Origin: Pectobacterium carotovorum | GTDB taxonomy: Bacteria > Pseudomonadota > Gammaproteobacteria > Enterobacterales > Enterobacteriaceae | Reading direction: 5' to 3' | Assembly (NCBI GenBank): GCA_016415585.1 | Contig: CP066552.1 | Coordinates: forward strand, 1,426,001-1,490,000 | Length of the DNA: 64,000 nucleotides | Shown: positions 41,838-50,959 of the stretch, piece after piece | How positions within the stretch are numbered: position 1 is the first letter of the stretch | Layout of the letters: each line of letters opens with the position of its first letter | The notes under the pieces: model-generated | The model's database searches: none | Told to the model about the DNA's origin: nothing | What the model saw: the letters and a program-made list of their open reading frames with translations, nothing else | Made by a program: the position numbers and the translations under genes

Positions 41838-42041
41838 ATGTTTGGCAATCTGGGAAAAGCAGGAAAATATTTGGGCCAGGCGGCGCGTATGCTGGTCGGT
41901 ATGCCAGATTATGATACCTATGTGCAGCATATGCAGACTAATCACCCGGATAAACCTGCGATGACGTACGAAGAATTCTTCCGCGAACGCCAGCAGGCGC
42001 GTTACGGCGGAGACGGCAAAGGCGGGATGCGTTGCTGTTAA
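41838..42041 (+). CDS. yjiX: Small CstA/BtsT-associated protein YjiX (DUF466)
   Basis: This is a 67-residue protein of the YbdD/YjiX family: '[20 protein letters not shown]', '[20 protein letters not shown]', ending '[13 protein letters not shown]'. YbdD is reported to be needed for CstA-type pyruvate transport, and YjiX probably has the same accessory role for BtsT. ATG 41838 follows GGAGG (41828-41832) at 5 bases; the ATG at 41835 is too close. The C-terminal GGMRCC is invariant in the family. It lies 16 bases upstream of yjiA. Confidence 0.93.
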   Translation: MFGNLGKAGKYLGQAARMLVGMPDYDTYVQHMQTNHPDKPAMTYEEFFRERQQARYGGDGKGGMRCC

Positions 42042-42057
42042 CGACTTGGGATCTGTT

Positions 42058-43044
42058 ATGACTCAACCTTTATCATCTGATGTGACTAAACCCGTGTATG
42101 TCACCATTCTGACTGGGTTTCTTGGTGCAGGAAAAACGACCTTATTACGGCATATTCTGAATGCCGAGCACGGCTATAAAATCGCCGTGATTGAAAACGA
42201 ATTTGGCGAAGTCCCGATTGATAATACGTTAATTGGAGAACGCGCCAGTCAAATTACGACCCTAAGCAATGGCTGCATCTGCTGTACGCAGTCCAATGAA
42301 CTGGCCGATGCGCTGCTCGATCTGATTGATGGCGTAGATAATGGCACGCTCGATTTTGATCACGTCATTATTGAATGCACCGGTATGGCCGATCCGGGGC
42401 CGGTGGCGCAGACCTTCTTCTCGCATGAAATTATCTGTGAACGCTTTGTTTTGGATGGAATTATCACGCTGGTGGATGCAGTACATGCACAGCAGCGGCT
42501 CGATCAGTTCACCATCGCGCAGTCGCAGATTGGCTATGCCGATCGCATACTGCTAACCAAAACCGACGTGGCAAGCGAAGACGAAACGCTGCTACCGCGT
42601 CTTCAGCGTATCAATGCGCGTGCACCGATCTACCCTGTCGTCCATGGCGATATCGATCTGAGCGTGTTGTTTAACATTGACGGTTTTGTCCTCAGCGACA
42701 AGCTGGACGTGAAAACGCCAGTATTTCGCTTTGTTGCCCCCGCGCAGAATAACGTGCAATCAATCGTTGTGTACCTCGATAAGGCGGTTGAGCTTCAGTC
42801 TGTGTCCTATGTGATGGAAAACCTGTTGCTGCAATTCTCCGATAATCTGCTGCGTTATAAAGGCATTCTGGCCATTAACGGTGATGACCGCCGCCTGCTG
42901 TTTCAGGGTGTTCAGCGCTTGTATAGCGCCGACTGGGACAGAGAATGGCACGCTGATGAAGAAAGAAAGAGCGTGCTGGTGTTTATCGGTGTGGATTTAC
43001 CTGAACAGGAAATCCGTGACGCTTTCGCTCGCCTGATGGCATAG
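42058..43044 (+). CDS. yjiA: COG0523-family GTPase YjiA
   Basis: This is a 328-residue G3E-family P-loop GTPase related to metallochaperones such as CobW and ZigA. It has Walker A 'GFLGAGKTTLL', the metal-binding CxCC motif in 'SNGCICC', 'ECTGMADPGPV', the base-recognition 'LLTKTDV' and the CobW C-terminal domain ('LLRYKGILAINGDDRRLLFQGVQRLYSADWDREW'). E. coli YjiA binds zinc and other divalent metals, but its client is unknown. ATG 42058 is preferred over an upstream TTG at 42046. It is third in the btsT-yjiX-yjiA cluster. Confidence 0.92.
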   Translation: MTQPLSSDVTKPVYVTILTGFLGAGKTTLLRHILNAEHGYKIAVIENEFGEVPIDNTLIGERASQITTLSNGCICCTQSNELADALLDLIDGVDNGTLDFDHVIIECTGMADPGPVAQTFFSHEIICERFVLDGIITLVDAVHAQQRLDQFTIAQSQIGYADRILLTKTDVASEDETLLPRLQRINARAPIYPVVHGDIDLSVLFNIDGFVLSDKLDVKTPVFRFVAPAQNNVQSIVVYLDKAVELQSVSYVMENLLLQFSDNLLRYKGILAINGDDRRLLFQGVQRLYSADWDREWHADEERKSVLVFIGVDLPEQEIRDAFARLMA

Positions 43045-43502
43045 CGCTATTCATCTTATCTGTGCTGGCCACTTAGGCCAGCTTGAATGGGTTCTTTCAA
43101 TTCCACTTCTTTTTTATTCTGAACGTTATCTGGAGCTAATTAACCACTGAGGGAGTCTATATTGGCAGTTCAGTCAAGCGTTGGTTACAAAGGCGAAATC
43201 TACATGTCATATACATGAAATAGAAATTTTCCCGTAATGATTATTTCTTTTCTCGGCATTATTAATTAATTTTTCGTATAATCGTTTTTTTATGGTTATT
43301 TTTTATTGTAGGTACGCTTTGGTTGATTTGTGTTTAATGTGAAAATTAATTGATAGTGATGTGGCGCGAGCATGAATTGTATTCAGCCAAAATATTGATG
43401 AAATTTAGCAGTCTGTTTGTGTATTTAGCTTGAGGCGTTGGCGCAATAATTTGGTAATTTTTCTCCAATTGTAGTAAATTCCCACTTGGTATCATCATCT
43501 AT
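43045..43502. other. AT-rich intergenic region after yjiA
   Basis: About 460 bp, strongly AT-rich from 43200 on, with no supported gene. It probably contains the promoter of the orphan gene downstream. No repeat or operator could be assigned. Confidence 0.6.
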
Positions 43503-43988
43503 ATGTCGTTTGTAGATAAACTGGATAGTAACGTATGTATAGAACTATGGGTGCGATGTAAAAGGAGCGATGAATATTTTATGAAAATAGTGACTTATCT
43601 ACGGGCAACTGTTTTTCGTAGTGGTAGTGCAGCCTTTGAACTAGCAAAGGATAATAATAAATATCGCTCATTTGCAGAGCGGCTGATTACTGTAAAGAAT
43701 GAAAGATTATATCGTGAAGTTGTAAAAAAAGATTCAAAAAGAGATTTTTTTATAATAGATAAAATATCTAAATACAATGATTTTTTAAATGAAATGTCAA
43801 ATGAAAAAACTACGATGCTGGATGCTAAGCAGAAAAAAGTAACTAACGTAGCATTAAAGTCTGGTATTAAAAATGTTGTTGATAATTCAATGAAATCAAA
43901 AAAAGATGAAAGGAATTTAAACGAGCCTACATATTTCTCAACTTCAGATCGTGCGATTATCCTTTTCGGAAAAGAAAATCTCATCTGA
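43503..43988 (+). CDS. AT-rich orphan hypothetical protein
   Basis: This is an open frame of 161 codons from ATG 43503, or 135 codons from ATG 43581 (MKIVTYLRATVFRSG...). The second start has AAAGGAG at 43561-43567, a rather long 13 bases upstream; the first has no visible ribosome-binding site. The product is lysine- and asparagine-rich, hydrophilic, without signal peptide or membrane segment, and no family was recognised. Base composition is far more AT-rich than the flanking yjiA and pehN, pointing to recent acquisition. It lies between btsT-yjiXA and the pectinase gene. That it is expressed is an inference from frame length and composition only. Confidence 0.5.
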   Translation: MSFVDKLDSNVCIELWVRCKRSDEYFMKIVTYLRATVFRSGSAAFELAKDNNKYRSFAERLITVKNERLYREVVKKDSKRDFFIIDKISKYNDFLNEMSNEKTTMLDAKQKKVTNVALKSGIKNVVDNSMKSKKDERNLNEPTYFSTSDRAIILFGKENLI

Positions 43989-44170
43989 ATTTCTTAAGAA
44001 TAGTCGTTGGGCGGCAGGTTGTCTTGTAGAGTACGGTACCCGTGATGTGTGAATTAGCAGGATGGCAATAGGGCAATTGCACGAAAAAACTCCTACCTTA
44101 TTGTAATTATTACGAATGCATCTAAAACGTGATCGCCTCTCGTTTTTTAATGGAATAGGAGTGGTATTTT

Positions 44171-44189
44171 ATTAAAACGATATTTCATT
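44171..44189 (+). promoter_or_regulatory. Possible KdgR operator of pehN
   Basis: ATTAAAACGATATTTCATT resembles the KdgR box of pectinolysis genes in soft-rot bacteria (AATRAAAY-N3-RTTTCATT type, from memory of the consensus). It lies 17 bases upstream of the pehN ATG, where a repressor would block transcription. Confidence 0.45.
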
Positions 44190-44206
44190 TTTTAGTGAGG
44201 TTAAGT

Positions 44207-45589
44207 ATGCGTAGTGGTCTTGCTCTGTCATTAATGGCTTCCTGCATCACATTGGGTATTCAGGCTGGTTCGGCACAAGCTGCCAGCTCCGTAAAATTCC
44301 CAGATAAAATCTGTGACGTCACGCAATACGGGGCCGAAGGCCACCGCCTACAAATCGCACTGAATACCCAGGCTTTCCAGAAAGCGATTGATGATTGTGC
44401 TGCGGCTGGCGGCGGAACGGTACACGTTCCTCGCGGTAATTATCTGGTTGATCCGCTGTTCCTGAAAAGTAACATCAGGCTGGATCTGGCAAAAGATGCG
44501 ACCATCGTCGCGTCGACCGAAGAAGCCGCGTATCGCGCGACGGAAAAAACCAAGTACGCTGAAGCGGAAAATGGCTGGCTTCCCTTTATCAGTATTGCTG
44601 ATGCACAGAATGTGGCTATTACTGGCCAGGGTACCATTGATGGGCAGGGCGCTGTCTGGTGGGAGCGCTGGCGTGAGAATATTCGTGCAACCGGCAAGAA
44701 AGGCGGTACCGATCGTCCACGTCTGATTTATATCAAAAGCTCTAATAATGTGCTGGTGGATGGCGTCACGCTTACGCATTCCCCGAGCTTCCACGTTGTG
44801 ATGCGTTACTCGCATGATGTGGATGTGAACGGTACTCGGATTCTGTCGCCGTGGCATGCGCCAAATACCGATGCTATCGACCCGATCGACAGCCAGAATA
44901 TCCGTATTACCAACAACTATATCGACTGTAATGACGACCACATCGCGATAAAAGCCGAGAAACCGGATAGCCGTTTTCCGAATGGCGTCGTGGATAACAT
45001 CTATATCGCCAACAATATCCTGAAGCAGGGGCGCGGCATCTCTATCGGCAGCGAAACCTCCGGCGGTGTGAATAACGTGCTGGTTGAAAACAATCAGTTC
45101 GAAGGTTCCATGTACGGTATCCGCATTAAAACCCTGCGTGGTAAAGGCGGCGAAGTGAAAAACATCACTTACCGTAATACCAAAATGGTGGATGTTGAAA
45201 TCCCGCTGGTCTTTGCCGCTTACTACAAAGCTGCGCCGATTGTGCAAGCTGAAGTAGACAAGATGCTGGCCGAAGGCGGCTTCACGATGGGTGAGCAGAT
45301 TTATCCGCCGGATACCGATCCAGAGCAGCCGTTTGATCAATACAAGACGCCGCATTTCAGCAATGTGACGATCGAGAACCTGGAGTCAACCGGTAAGACC
45401 AAGGCCGCGGCTTACATTATCGGCGTACCGGAAGCCCCGCTCAGTGGTTTCCACTTTGATAATGTGCGCATTGATGCGGATAAAGGCATTCGCGTAAGGA
45501 ATGCGGAGTTGCAAACCAAAGGCCTGACGCTGAATGTGAAAGAGGGCCCAGTGATGCAGTTGGATAAAGGGGCGAAAGTCGATCAGTAA
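44207..45589 (+). CDS. pehN: Secreted GH28 polygalacturonase, PehN type
   Basis: This is a 460-residue glycoside hydrolase family 28 enzyme that should cleave de-esterified pectin in the plant cell wall. It has a Sec signal (MRSGLALSLMASCITLGIQAGSAQA), then a right-handed beta-helix. Catalytic Asp222 lies in NTDAID and Asp243-Asp244 in NDDHIAIK; the substrate-binding Arg306-Ile307-Lys308 (RIK) is present. The usual GHG motif reads Gly275-Arg276-Gly277 (GRGISIGSE). ATG 44207 follows GTGAGG (44195-44200) at 6 bases; GTG 44195 would precede the ribosome-binding site. A KdgR-like site overlaps the promoter region. The pehN assignment is by overall resemblance; an exo-acting enzyme is possible. 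Confidence 0.8.
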   Translation: MRSGLALSLMASCITLGIQAGSAQAASSVKFPDKICDVTQYGAEGHRLQIALNTQAFQKAIDDCAAAGGGTVHVPRGNYLVDPLFLKSNIRLDLAKDATIVASTEEAAYRATEKTKYAEAENGWLPFISIADAQNVAITGQGTIDGQGAVWWERWRENIRATGKKGGTDRPRLIYIKSSNNVLVDGVTLTHSPSFHVVMRYSHDVDVNGTRILSPWHAPNTDAIDPIDSQNIRITNNYIDCNDDHIAIKAEKPDSRFPNGVVDNIYIANNILKQGRGISIGSETSGGVNNVLVENNQFEGSMYGIRIKTLRGKGGEVKNITYRNTKMVDVEIPLVFAAYYKAAPIVQAEVDKMLAEGGFTMGEQIYPPDTDPEQPFDQYKTPHFSNVTIENLESTGKTKAAAYIIGVPEAPLSGFHFDNVRIDADKGIRVRNAELQTKGLTLNVKEGPVMQLDKGAKVDQ

Positions 45590-45594
45590 TCGAT

Positions 45595-45743
45595 TATACC
45601 TTAAATAATTCGAGTTTCGGGACAAAACGAGTTCGTTTTGAATAACGCGACAAGGGAAGGAATCCCGATGAGCTTACTCAGGTAAGTGATTCGGGTGATT
45701 GAGTGCTGCCAACGCACATGAAACTTGAAGTATGACGAGTATA
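45595..45743 (+). repeat. ERIC element (copy 2)
   Basis: About 149 bp downstream of pehN: AGGGAAGGAATCCCGATGAGC, core CTTACTCAGGTAAGTGATTCGGGTG, GCCAACGCACATG and AAACTTGAAGTATGACGAGTATA. An extra segment CGGGACAAAACGAGTTCGTTTTG lies near the left end. Orientation opposite to copy 1. Confidence 0.85.
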
Positions 45744-45744
45744 T

Positions 45745-45801
45745 GAAGCGGTAGCAGGGGACACACTGGCCGTGGAGTCCTCTGCTATCTGCTTCGTTTT
45801 G
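45745..45801 (+). terminator. Large hairpin, likely transcription end downstream of pehN
   Basis: Imperfect arms GAAGCGGTAGCAGGGGAC (45745-45762) and GTCCTCTGCTATCTGCTTC (45777-45795), followed by GTTTTG. It lies just past the ERIC element. Confidence 0.6.
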
Positions 45802-45844
45802 ATACTACATCGTCAGGCAGGTTATGCTCATTTAATCACGAGTA

Positions 45845-46324
45845 TTAATCATGCCTGGCGATATCGGCAAAGGTGGCGCGCAGCAGTCGCGCCAGATCGT
45901 CTGCCGATAGTTCAATATCTAACCCACGTTTACCGCCGGAAATGAAAATGGTACCGAACTGGCGTGCTGGTTCATCAATCACGGTTGGCAACAGTTTCTT
46001 CTGCCCCAGTGGGCTGATTCCTCCTACCAGATAACCTGTGACACGCTGAGCGATGACTGGATCGGCCATATCCGCTTTTTTAGCCGACAGCGCACGGGCG
46101 ACTTTCTTGAGATCCAGCATGCCGGCGACTGGCGTAACGGCCACGGCGAGATTTTTCGCGTCACCATTCAGAGAAACGAGCAGCGTTTTATAAACCTGTG
46201 CTTTATTCAGTCCCAGCTTTCTGGCCGCTTCTTCGCCAAAGTTGGTTTCATCGCTGTCGTGGTGGTAGCTGTGTAGCGTAAAGGCGACCTTGTTTTTTTC
46301 GAGCAGATTGACTGCGGGTGTCAT
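45845..46324 (-). CDS. ybaK: Cys-tRNA(Pro) deacylase YbaK
   Basis: YbaK removes cysteine mis-attached to tRNA-Pro by ProRS, acting as a trans-editing factor. The 159-residue protein shows the YbaK/EbsC fold with conserved '[18 protein letters not shown]', the substrate lysine in '[13 protein letters not shown]', and the strictly conserved '[21 protein letters not shown]' loop. Length equals E. coli YbaK (159). It is codirectional with ybaP; in E. coli it directly follows ushA. Confidence 0.95.
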   Translation of the reverse strand: MTPAVNLLEKNKVAFTLHSYHHDSDETNFGEEAARKLGLNKAQVYKTLLVSLNGDAKNLAVAVTPVAGMLDLKKVARALSAKKADMADPVIAQRVTGYLVGGISPLGQKKLLPTVIDEPARQFGTIFISGGKRGLDIELSADDLARLLRATFADIARHD

Positions 46325-46394
46325 GATTTCACTATCCTTAACCCTGTTGCGGGACTTATCTTGCGGACGCGGCTACACGTCATAACGTGTTCTT

Positions 46395-47213
46395 TCATGG
46401 AGTTGCGGTATGACCGTTTTTGAGCAGCGTGGGTAAATTCTCATCGCCATACAGATGCAGTGCGCCTACGGCCACAACGTAATTTCCGGGTGGCAATTCC
46501 TGAAGCTGCTGCTGCCAGCGGCGGTTACGCTGGCCCATCAGCAGGTCGGTCATTTCATTGCTGAACGTCGTGGGGATATCCGGAGTGTATTTGCTGGGTC
46601 TGCTGTCTAGCCACCAGCCCACCATCGTTTGTAGCAAATGGGCGTTAGTGCGCCAGTGTTTAATCGTATCCTCCAGCAACAGCAGGCCGCCCTGCGGTAG
46701 TTGTTGTAACAAATCAACCTGCGTCTGCTGCCCTTCCAGCTCGATAACCTGAATACCGTGAGATTTCGCGGCGTTAATCAACTGATAGTCGATGCCGTAG
46801 TCGGGGCGTAAGCCCAGCAACTGTGCCTGTCTCGCTTGTAGCATCAGTGCGGCCTGCCAGGCTGGAAGCGTACTGATATTGCTCTCATCGAAAGAGAGCG
46901 ATTCGCAGATCTTTTGCAACTGGCGGTAGTTTTCCGGGCTGAGGCGCTGTACGAGCGGTGGCTCGGCGTCACTGTGTCCGAAGGGGGAATGTGAATCGGA
47001 TATATCGGCTTCGACGATGAGTGCCGTCGCCTGCCGGAGCTGTTTCAGCAGCGTATCGGGCAGCGGTGCCATATCTTTGCTACCCATATGAATACTGCCG
47101 ACCAGATGCAGTTGTCGTTCATTGGCAAGCTGAACGTCTATCGCTGGGTAGGCGTAAGCCAGCGGTGAGATAAAGCCAAGAAAAGTCGCGATTCTACGCA
47201 GCAGTTGCCCCAT
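46395..47213 (-). CDS. ybaP: TraB/GumN-family protein YbaP
   Basis: This is a 272-residue TraB/GumN (Tiki-like) family protein. It shows the two family motifs: 'LHLVGSIHMGSKDMAPLP' near the N terminus (GxxH) and 'VVAVGALHLYGDENLP' near the C terminus (GALH). The first 20 or so residues (GQLLRRIATFLGFISPLAYA) look like a signal peptide. These motifs resemble a metal-binding protease-like site, but the function of YbaP is unknown. ATG 47213 is chosen because AGGAG lies 10 bases upstream and the frame further upstream (to 47303) has no conserved sequence. Confidence 0.88.
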   Translation of the reverse strand: MGQLLRRIATFLGFISPLAYAYPAIDVQLANERQLHLVGSIHMGSKDMAPLPDTLLKQLRQATALIVEADISDSHSPFGHSDAEPPLVQRLSPENYRQLQKICESLSFDESNISTLPAWQAALMLQARQAQLLGLRPDYGIDYQLINAAKSHGIQVIELEGQQTQVDLLQQLPQGGLLLLEDTIKHWRTNAHLLQTMVGWWLDSRPSKYTPDIPTTFSNEMTDLLMGQRNRRWQQQLQELPPGNYVVAVGALHLYGDENLPTLLKNGHTATP

Positions 47214-47338
47214 TGGTTCCGTCTCCTGATGTGGAATAACTATGCTAAACGCTAGATGCGGAACAATACAAGGTATACCAATCCTAAGGACACGGAAGCC
47301 CACGTGTTTGGTTACTCAATTCTCCCTATGCGTAAAGA

Positions 47339-47366
47339 TTGATGGGTGTGTATTGGTGTGTATAAT
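47339..47366 (+). promoter_or_regulatory. Sigma-70 promoter of hicAB
   Basis: -35 TTGATG (47339-47344), 16-base spacer, -10 TATAAT (47361-47366), 23 bases upstream of the hicA ATG. Confidence 0.65.
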
Positions 47367-47388
47367 GAAAATCAGGTTAGGAGGATAC

Positions 47389-47571
47389 ATGAAATCAACT
47401 GACCTGATAAAGGAGCTGGCAGCGGCAGGTTGTGAGTGCAAACGGCATAACGGCGGGAGTCACCAAATATGGTGGTCACCCATTACTGGAAAAACATTTC
47501 CAGTGCCGCATCCAAAAAAGGATTTACCACTTGGAACTGTCAAATCCATCAAAAAAATGGCGGGGATTTGA
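47389..47571 (+). CDS. hicA: HicA toxin (mRNA interferase)
   Basis: HicA is a small double-stranded-RNA-binding-domain-like ribonuclease that cleaves mRNA and stops growth unless bound by HicB. The 60-residue sequence MKSTDLIKELAAAGCECKRH then NGGSHQIWWSPITGKTFPVP has the catalytic histidine in 'GGSHQIW' (about residue 24) and ends with the typical 'HPKKDLPLGTVKSIKKMAGI'. ATG 47389 follows TAGGAGG. It lies 22 bases upstream of hicB. Confidence 0.95.
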   Translation: MKSTDLIKELAAAGCECKRHNGGSHQIWWSPITGKTFPVPHPKKDLPLGTVKSIKKMAGI

Positions 47572-47593
47572 TCCCCGCCTTTTCGGAGGCAAT

Positions 47594-48025
47594 ATGTTTT
47601 TTTCAGTCGGTGTTGAAACGCCAAAAGATGATGCTACGGCATATGGGCTGATCGTTCCGGCGTTATGTACTGATGATTATGGCTGCTTCTCTGCAGCTGA
47701 CAGCCAACAAGATATTGCACGCATGGCGCGGGAAGCGATTTTAACCCTTATTGATGAAGCGGTGAGCCGCGGAAATCTGGATATTAAACGACTTAATGAC
47801 GCTGGACATCTCATCTATGCGGCGATGCCAGATTTTGCGGACTACGATAGTTGGTTCGTGCTGGATGTGGATTTATCGGTTTTTGAGGGAAAACCGCAGC
47901 GATTGAACATTTCACTTCCCGATACGTTGATACAGCGTATTGATAATCGCGTGCGAGAGCAGCCGGGTACTTATCGCGATCGCAGCCATTTTTTGGCAGA
48001 AGCCGCACGCCATGAACTGGAGTAA
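47594..48025 (+). CDS. hicB: HicB antitoxin
   Basis: This is a 143-residue antitoxin of the hicAB pair. The N-terminal part (about residues 1-90) is the partially degraded RNase H-like HicB fold ('MFFSVGVETPKDDATAYGLIVPALCTDDYGCFSAADS...'). The C-terminal part ('QRLNISLPDTLIQRIDNRVREQPGTYRDRSHFLAEAARHEL', about 100-142) is a ribbon-helix-helix DNA-binding domain that should autoregulate the operon. ATG 47594 follows CGGAGG. The pair is inserted between ybaP and copA, where E. coli has no toxin-antitoxin genes of this type. Confidence 0.93.
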   Translation: MFFSVGVETPKDDATAYGLIVPALCTDDYGCFSAADSQQDIARMAREAILTLIDEAVSRGNLDIKRLNDAGHLIYAAMPDFADYDSWFVLDVDLSVFEGKPQRLNISLPDTLIQRIDNRVREQPGTYRDRSHFLAEAARHELE

Positions 48026-48119
48026 GCGTGGGTGAATAGGTCTGGTTGCCAGCGATAAAATCACGATGGTTTTCGGCAAAGGAAAACGCGGCGCGTCTCA
48101 ACAACGTGCCGCGTTTGCA

Positions 48120-50843
48120 TTACTGGTTTTTAGGTTTAAAACGCAGCAGGCGGTTGGCGTTGCTGACCACGGTGATGGAGGAGAGCGCCATCGCTGCACC
48201 GGCCACCACCGGGCTAAGTAGTGTCCCAGTCAGCGGGTAGAGTACGCCTGCGGCAATGGGGATCCCCAGCGAGTTATAGATAAACGCGCCCAGCAGGTTC
48301 TGTTTCATGTTGCGCAGTGTGGCATTGGAGAGCGCCAGCGCATCGGCGACACCGTGCAGGCTGTGGCGCATCAGCGTGATAGCGGCGGTTTCAATCGCGA
48401 TATCGCTGCCGCCGCCCATCGCAATGCCGACATCGGCCTGTGCCAGTGCCGGCGCATCGTTGATGCCATCACCAATCATGGCCACGCGCTTGCCCTGAGC
48501 CTGTAGCTTTTTGATGGCTTCCGCTTTGCCGTCTGGCAGCACGCCAGCAATCACTTGGTCGATACCCGCTTCTTTCGCGATGCTTTTCGCCGTGATCGGG
48601 TTGTCTCCCGTTAGCATGACGAGCTGATAGCCCTGCTGGTGGAGACGCTGCAAGGCGCTGACGCTATCCGCTCGCAGCGGATCGTGGATGGAAAACACCG
48701 CAATGATGTGGCCATTTGCCGCCAGCAATACCGGCGTGATACCGCGCTGAGCTTGCTCATTGATCAGCGTTTCGCCTGCGGTGATATCGACCTGATGCTG
48801 TTTGAGCAGCGCTGGATTCCCCAGCAGCAGGTATGCATCACCGATCTTGCCGCTGACGCCGAGGCCACGTAGCGTACGGAACTGTTCGGCTGGCGTGAGC
48901 GTCAGATTCTCTGCGCGTTCAAGAATCGCTTTTGCCAGTGGGTGATTCGAGCCTTGCTCCAGCGAAGCCGCCCAGGCTAACGCCTGAGCTTCCGTCACGT
49001 CGGCGAAGGTATGAATCGCCACGACGCGCGGCTGTCCTTCGGTTAGCGTACCGGTTTTGTCAAACACCAGTACATCCAGCTTGCTGGCCTGCTGTAAGGC
49101 ATCGGCATCACGCACCAGCACGCCAAACTCTGCGGCACGCCCGACGCCGGAAATAATCGACATCGGCGTTGCCAGACCAAGTGCACAGGGGCAGGCAATG
49201 ATCAGGACGGTCGTGACGATAATGAGCGTGTAGACCATCTGCGGCTGTGGCCCCACGAAGAACCAGATTGCGCCGCTGAGAAGGGCGATGGCCACGACGA
49301 CGGGAACAAACACGGCAGAAATACGATCCGCCAACTGGCCGATAGCGGGTTTGCTACTTTGCGCCTGCCTGACCAGTCGGATGATGCGCGATAGGGTGGT
49401 TTGGTTGCCGATCGCGTCCGCGCGAAAGAGGACGCTGCCGTCGGAAACCAGCGTACCTGCGTGAACCGTATCGCCGGACGTTTTGGCTTGCGGGATCGGT
49501 TCCCCGGTCAGCATGGCTTCATCCACCCACACTTCGCCTTGCAAAATCTCGCCATCGACAGGAATACGATCGCCGGTTGTCAGACGCAGCGTCATGCCGG
49601 CCTGCACGTCGGATAGCGGAATGGATTTTTCACCTTCCGGCGTCACGACGCGAGCGGTGGGGGGCGTCAAATCCAGTAACCGTTCCAGCGCCCGCGAAGA
49701 GCGTTGACGAGCACGCTGTTCCAGCGCATGACCGAGGTTGATTAAACCGATGATCATCGCGCTGGCTTCGTAGTAAAGGTGACGCGCCGCCATCGGGAAA
49801 AGATCCGGCCACAGGTTGACGGTAATAGAGTAAAGCCAGGCTGCCCCCGTTCCCAGCGCGACCAGCGTATCCATGGTCGCGGTGCCATTTCTCAGACTGC
49901 GCCAGGCGTTACGGTAAAAATGACTGCCAGCGAACACCATCACTGCTAGCGTCAAAATACCGATGACCAGCCACGGCGTCTGGCTTTCCGGCGTCAAGCT
50001 CATGCTGCCGCCCAGTACGCCCCACAGCATCAATGGCACGCCAAGCAGTAATCCCAGCGCGGCCTGCCATTGGAAACGGCGAATAGCCTGCTGAGAGGTT
50101 TGCTGCTGGCGTGCGCGGCGAGCTTCTTCGTCCTGAATAATTTCCGCGCCATAGCCCGCTTGCTCAACCGCGGCGATCAGCGCTTCTGGCTCTGCGTGAC
50201 CGCTGACCAATGCGCTGCGTTCGGCCAGATTAACGCGTGCCTGCGTGACGCCGCTGACGTTTTGCAACGCCGTCTGCACGCGGTTCACGCAGCTGGCGCA
50301 GCTCATCCCCTGAAGCAGGAGCTGTACGCTGTCGTCATCGTGGGTGGCATGTGTTGTCGTTGCCGGAAGAGTACTCTCGGCCGCTGGCAGCGCTTCCGGC
50401 GTCGTCGCTACCTGTGCCAGCGGCTCAGTTTTTGGGTGAACGTTCTCCTGCACGCTGGCGTGATAGCCGGCTTCTTCAATGGCGCTAATCAGTGTTGTGG
50501 CCTCAACGTTGCCATACACGGTTGCCTGCTCTTTGGTGACATCCGTCGCTACGACACCGGGAATGGCTTCCAGCACTTTACGCGTAGCGGCGACGCAGTG
50601 ATTGCAGCTCAGGCCGGAAAGCTGAAGAGAGACATCCGGCGTGGTAGCGAGCTGTGCTTCGTAGCCAGCCTGCTCAATAGTGTCGATCAACGTCTGGGAA
50701 TCAACGTCGCCGCTGACTCTGGCGTACTGTTGGGTGACGTTGGTTTGTTCGATCGCAGGCAGCGCGTCCAGTGCTTTTTTCACGCGTTGGACACAGTGTC
50801 CGCAGGTCAGTCCCTGCAACGACAACACGATAGTTTGAGACAT
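48120..50843 (-). CDS. copA: Copper-exporting P1B-type ATPase CopA with three HMA domains
   Basis: CopA pumps Cu(I) from cytoplasm to periplasm. The 907-residue protein carries three N-terminal heavy-metal-associated domains with CxxC at Cys14/17 (GLTCGHC), Cys80/83 (GLSCNHC) and Cys182/185 (GMSCASC); E. coli CopA has two in 834 residues. The core shows the membrane CPC in '[10 protein letters not shown]', phosphorylation site 'DKTGTLTEG', 'SNHPLAKA' and the hinge '[20 protein letters not shown]'. It is divergent from its activator gene cueR, with a CueR-type promoter between. The 3' end faces hicB. Confidence 0.97.
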   Translation of the reverse strand: MSQTIVLSLQGLTCGHCVQRVKKALDALPAIEQTNVTQQYARVSGDVDSQTLIDTIEQAGYEAQLATTPDVSLQLSGLSCNHCVAATRKVLEAIPGVVATDVTKEQATVYGNVEATTLISAIEEAGYHASVQENVHPKTEPLAQVATTPEALPAAESTLPATTTHATHDDDSVQLLLQGMSCASCVNRVQTALQNVSGVTQARVNLAERSALVSGHAEPEALIAAVEQAGYGAEIIQDEEARRARQQQTSQQAIRRFQWQAALGLLLGVPLMLWGVLGGSMSLTPESQTPWLVIGILTLAVMVFAGSHFYRNAWRSLRNGTATMDTLVALGTGAAWLYSITVNLWPDLFPMAARHLYYEASAMIIGLINLGHALEQRARQRSSRALERLLDLTPPTARVVTPEGEKSIPLSDVQAGMTLRLTTGDRIPVDGEILQGEVWVDEAMLTGEPIPQAKTSGDTVHAGTLVSDGSVLFRADAIGNQTTLSRIIRLVRQAQSSKPAIGQLADRISAVFVPVVVAIALLSGAIWFFVGPQPQMVYTLIIVTTVLIIACPCALGLATPMSIISGVGRAAEFGVLVRDADALQQASKLDVLVFDKTGTLTEGQPRVVAIHTFADVTEAQALAWAASLEQGSNHPLAKAILERAENLTLTPAEQFRTLRGLGVSGKIGDAYLLLGNPALLKQHQVDITAGETLINEQAQRGITPVLLAANGHIIAVFSIHDPLRADSVSALQRLHQQGYQLVMLTGDNPITAKSIAKEAGIDQVIAGVLPDGKAEAIKKLQAQGKRVAMIGDGINDAPALAQADVGIAMGGGSDIAIETAAITLMRHSLHGVADALALSNATLRNMKQNLLGAFIYNSLGIPIAAGVLYPLTGTLLSPVVAGAAMALSSITVVSNANRLLRFKPKNQ

Positions 50844-50918
50844 AATAATTTTCTCCTGTGATCACAGCCGGAGGTGAAAGACGTTGACCGGCCATCTGAT
50901 TTCTACTAGTTATTGAGT

Positions 50919-50949
50919 AAGGTAAACCTTCTAGCAAGGGGAGGGTCAA
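50919..50949 (-). promoter_or_regulatory. CueR-activated copA promoter
   Basis: On the minus strand: -35 TTGACC (50944-50949), a 19-base spacer with the CueR dyad (CTCCCCTTGCTAGAAGGTT), and -10 TACCTT (50919-50924). The overlong 19-base spacer and the CCTTGC/GAAGG arms are typical of MerR-family promoters and near-identical to E. coli copA. Confidence 0.88.
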
Positions 50950-50959
50950 GGGGGAAATC

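Noticed and set aside
44348..45355. Minus-strand open frame (about 335 codons) antisense to pehN
   Set aside because: Shadow of the pectinase frame; no ribosome-binding site and no domain.
47242..47388. N-terminal extension of HicA
   Set aside because: The frame upstream of ATG 47389 runs over the promoter, has no conservation and the strong TAGGAGG fits only the downstream ATG.
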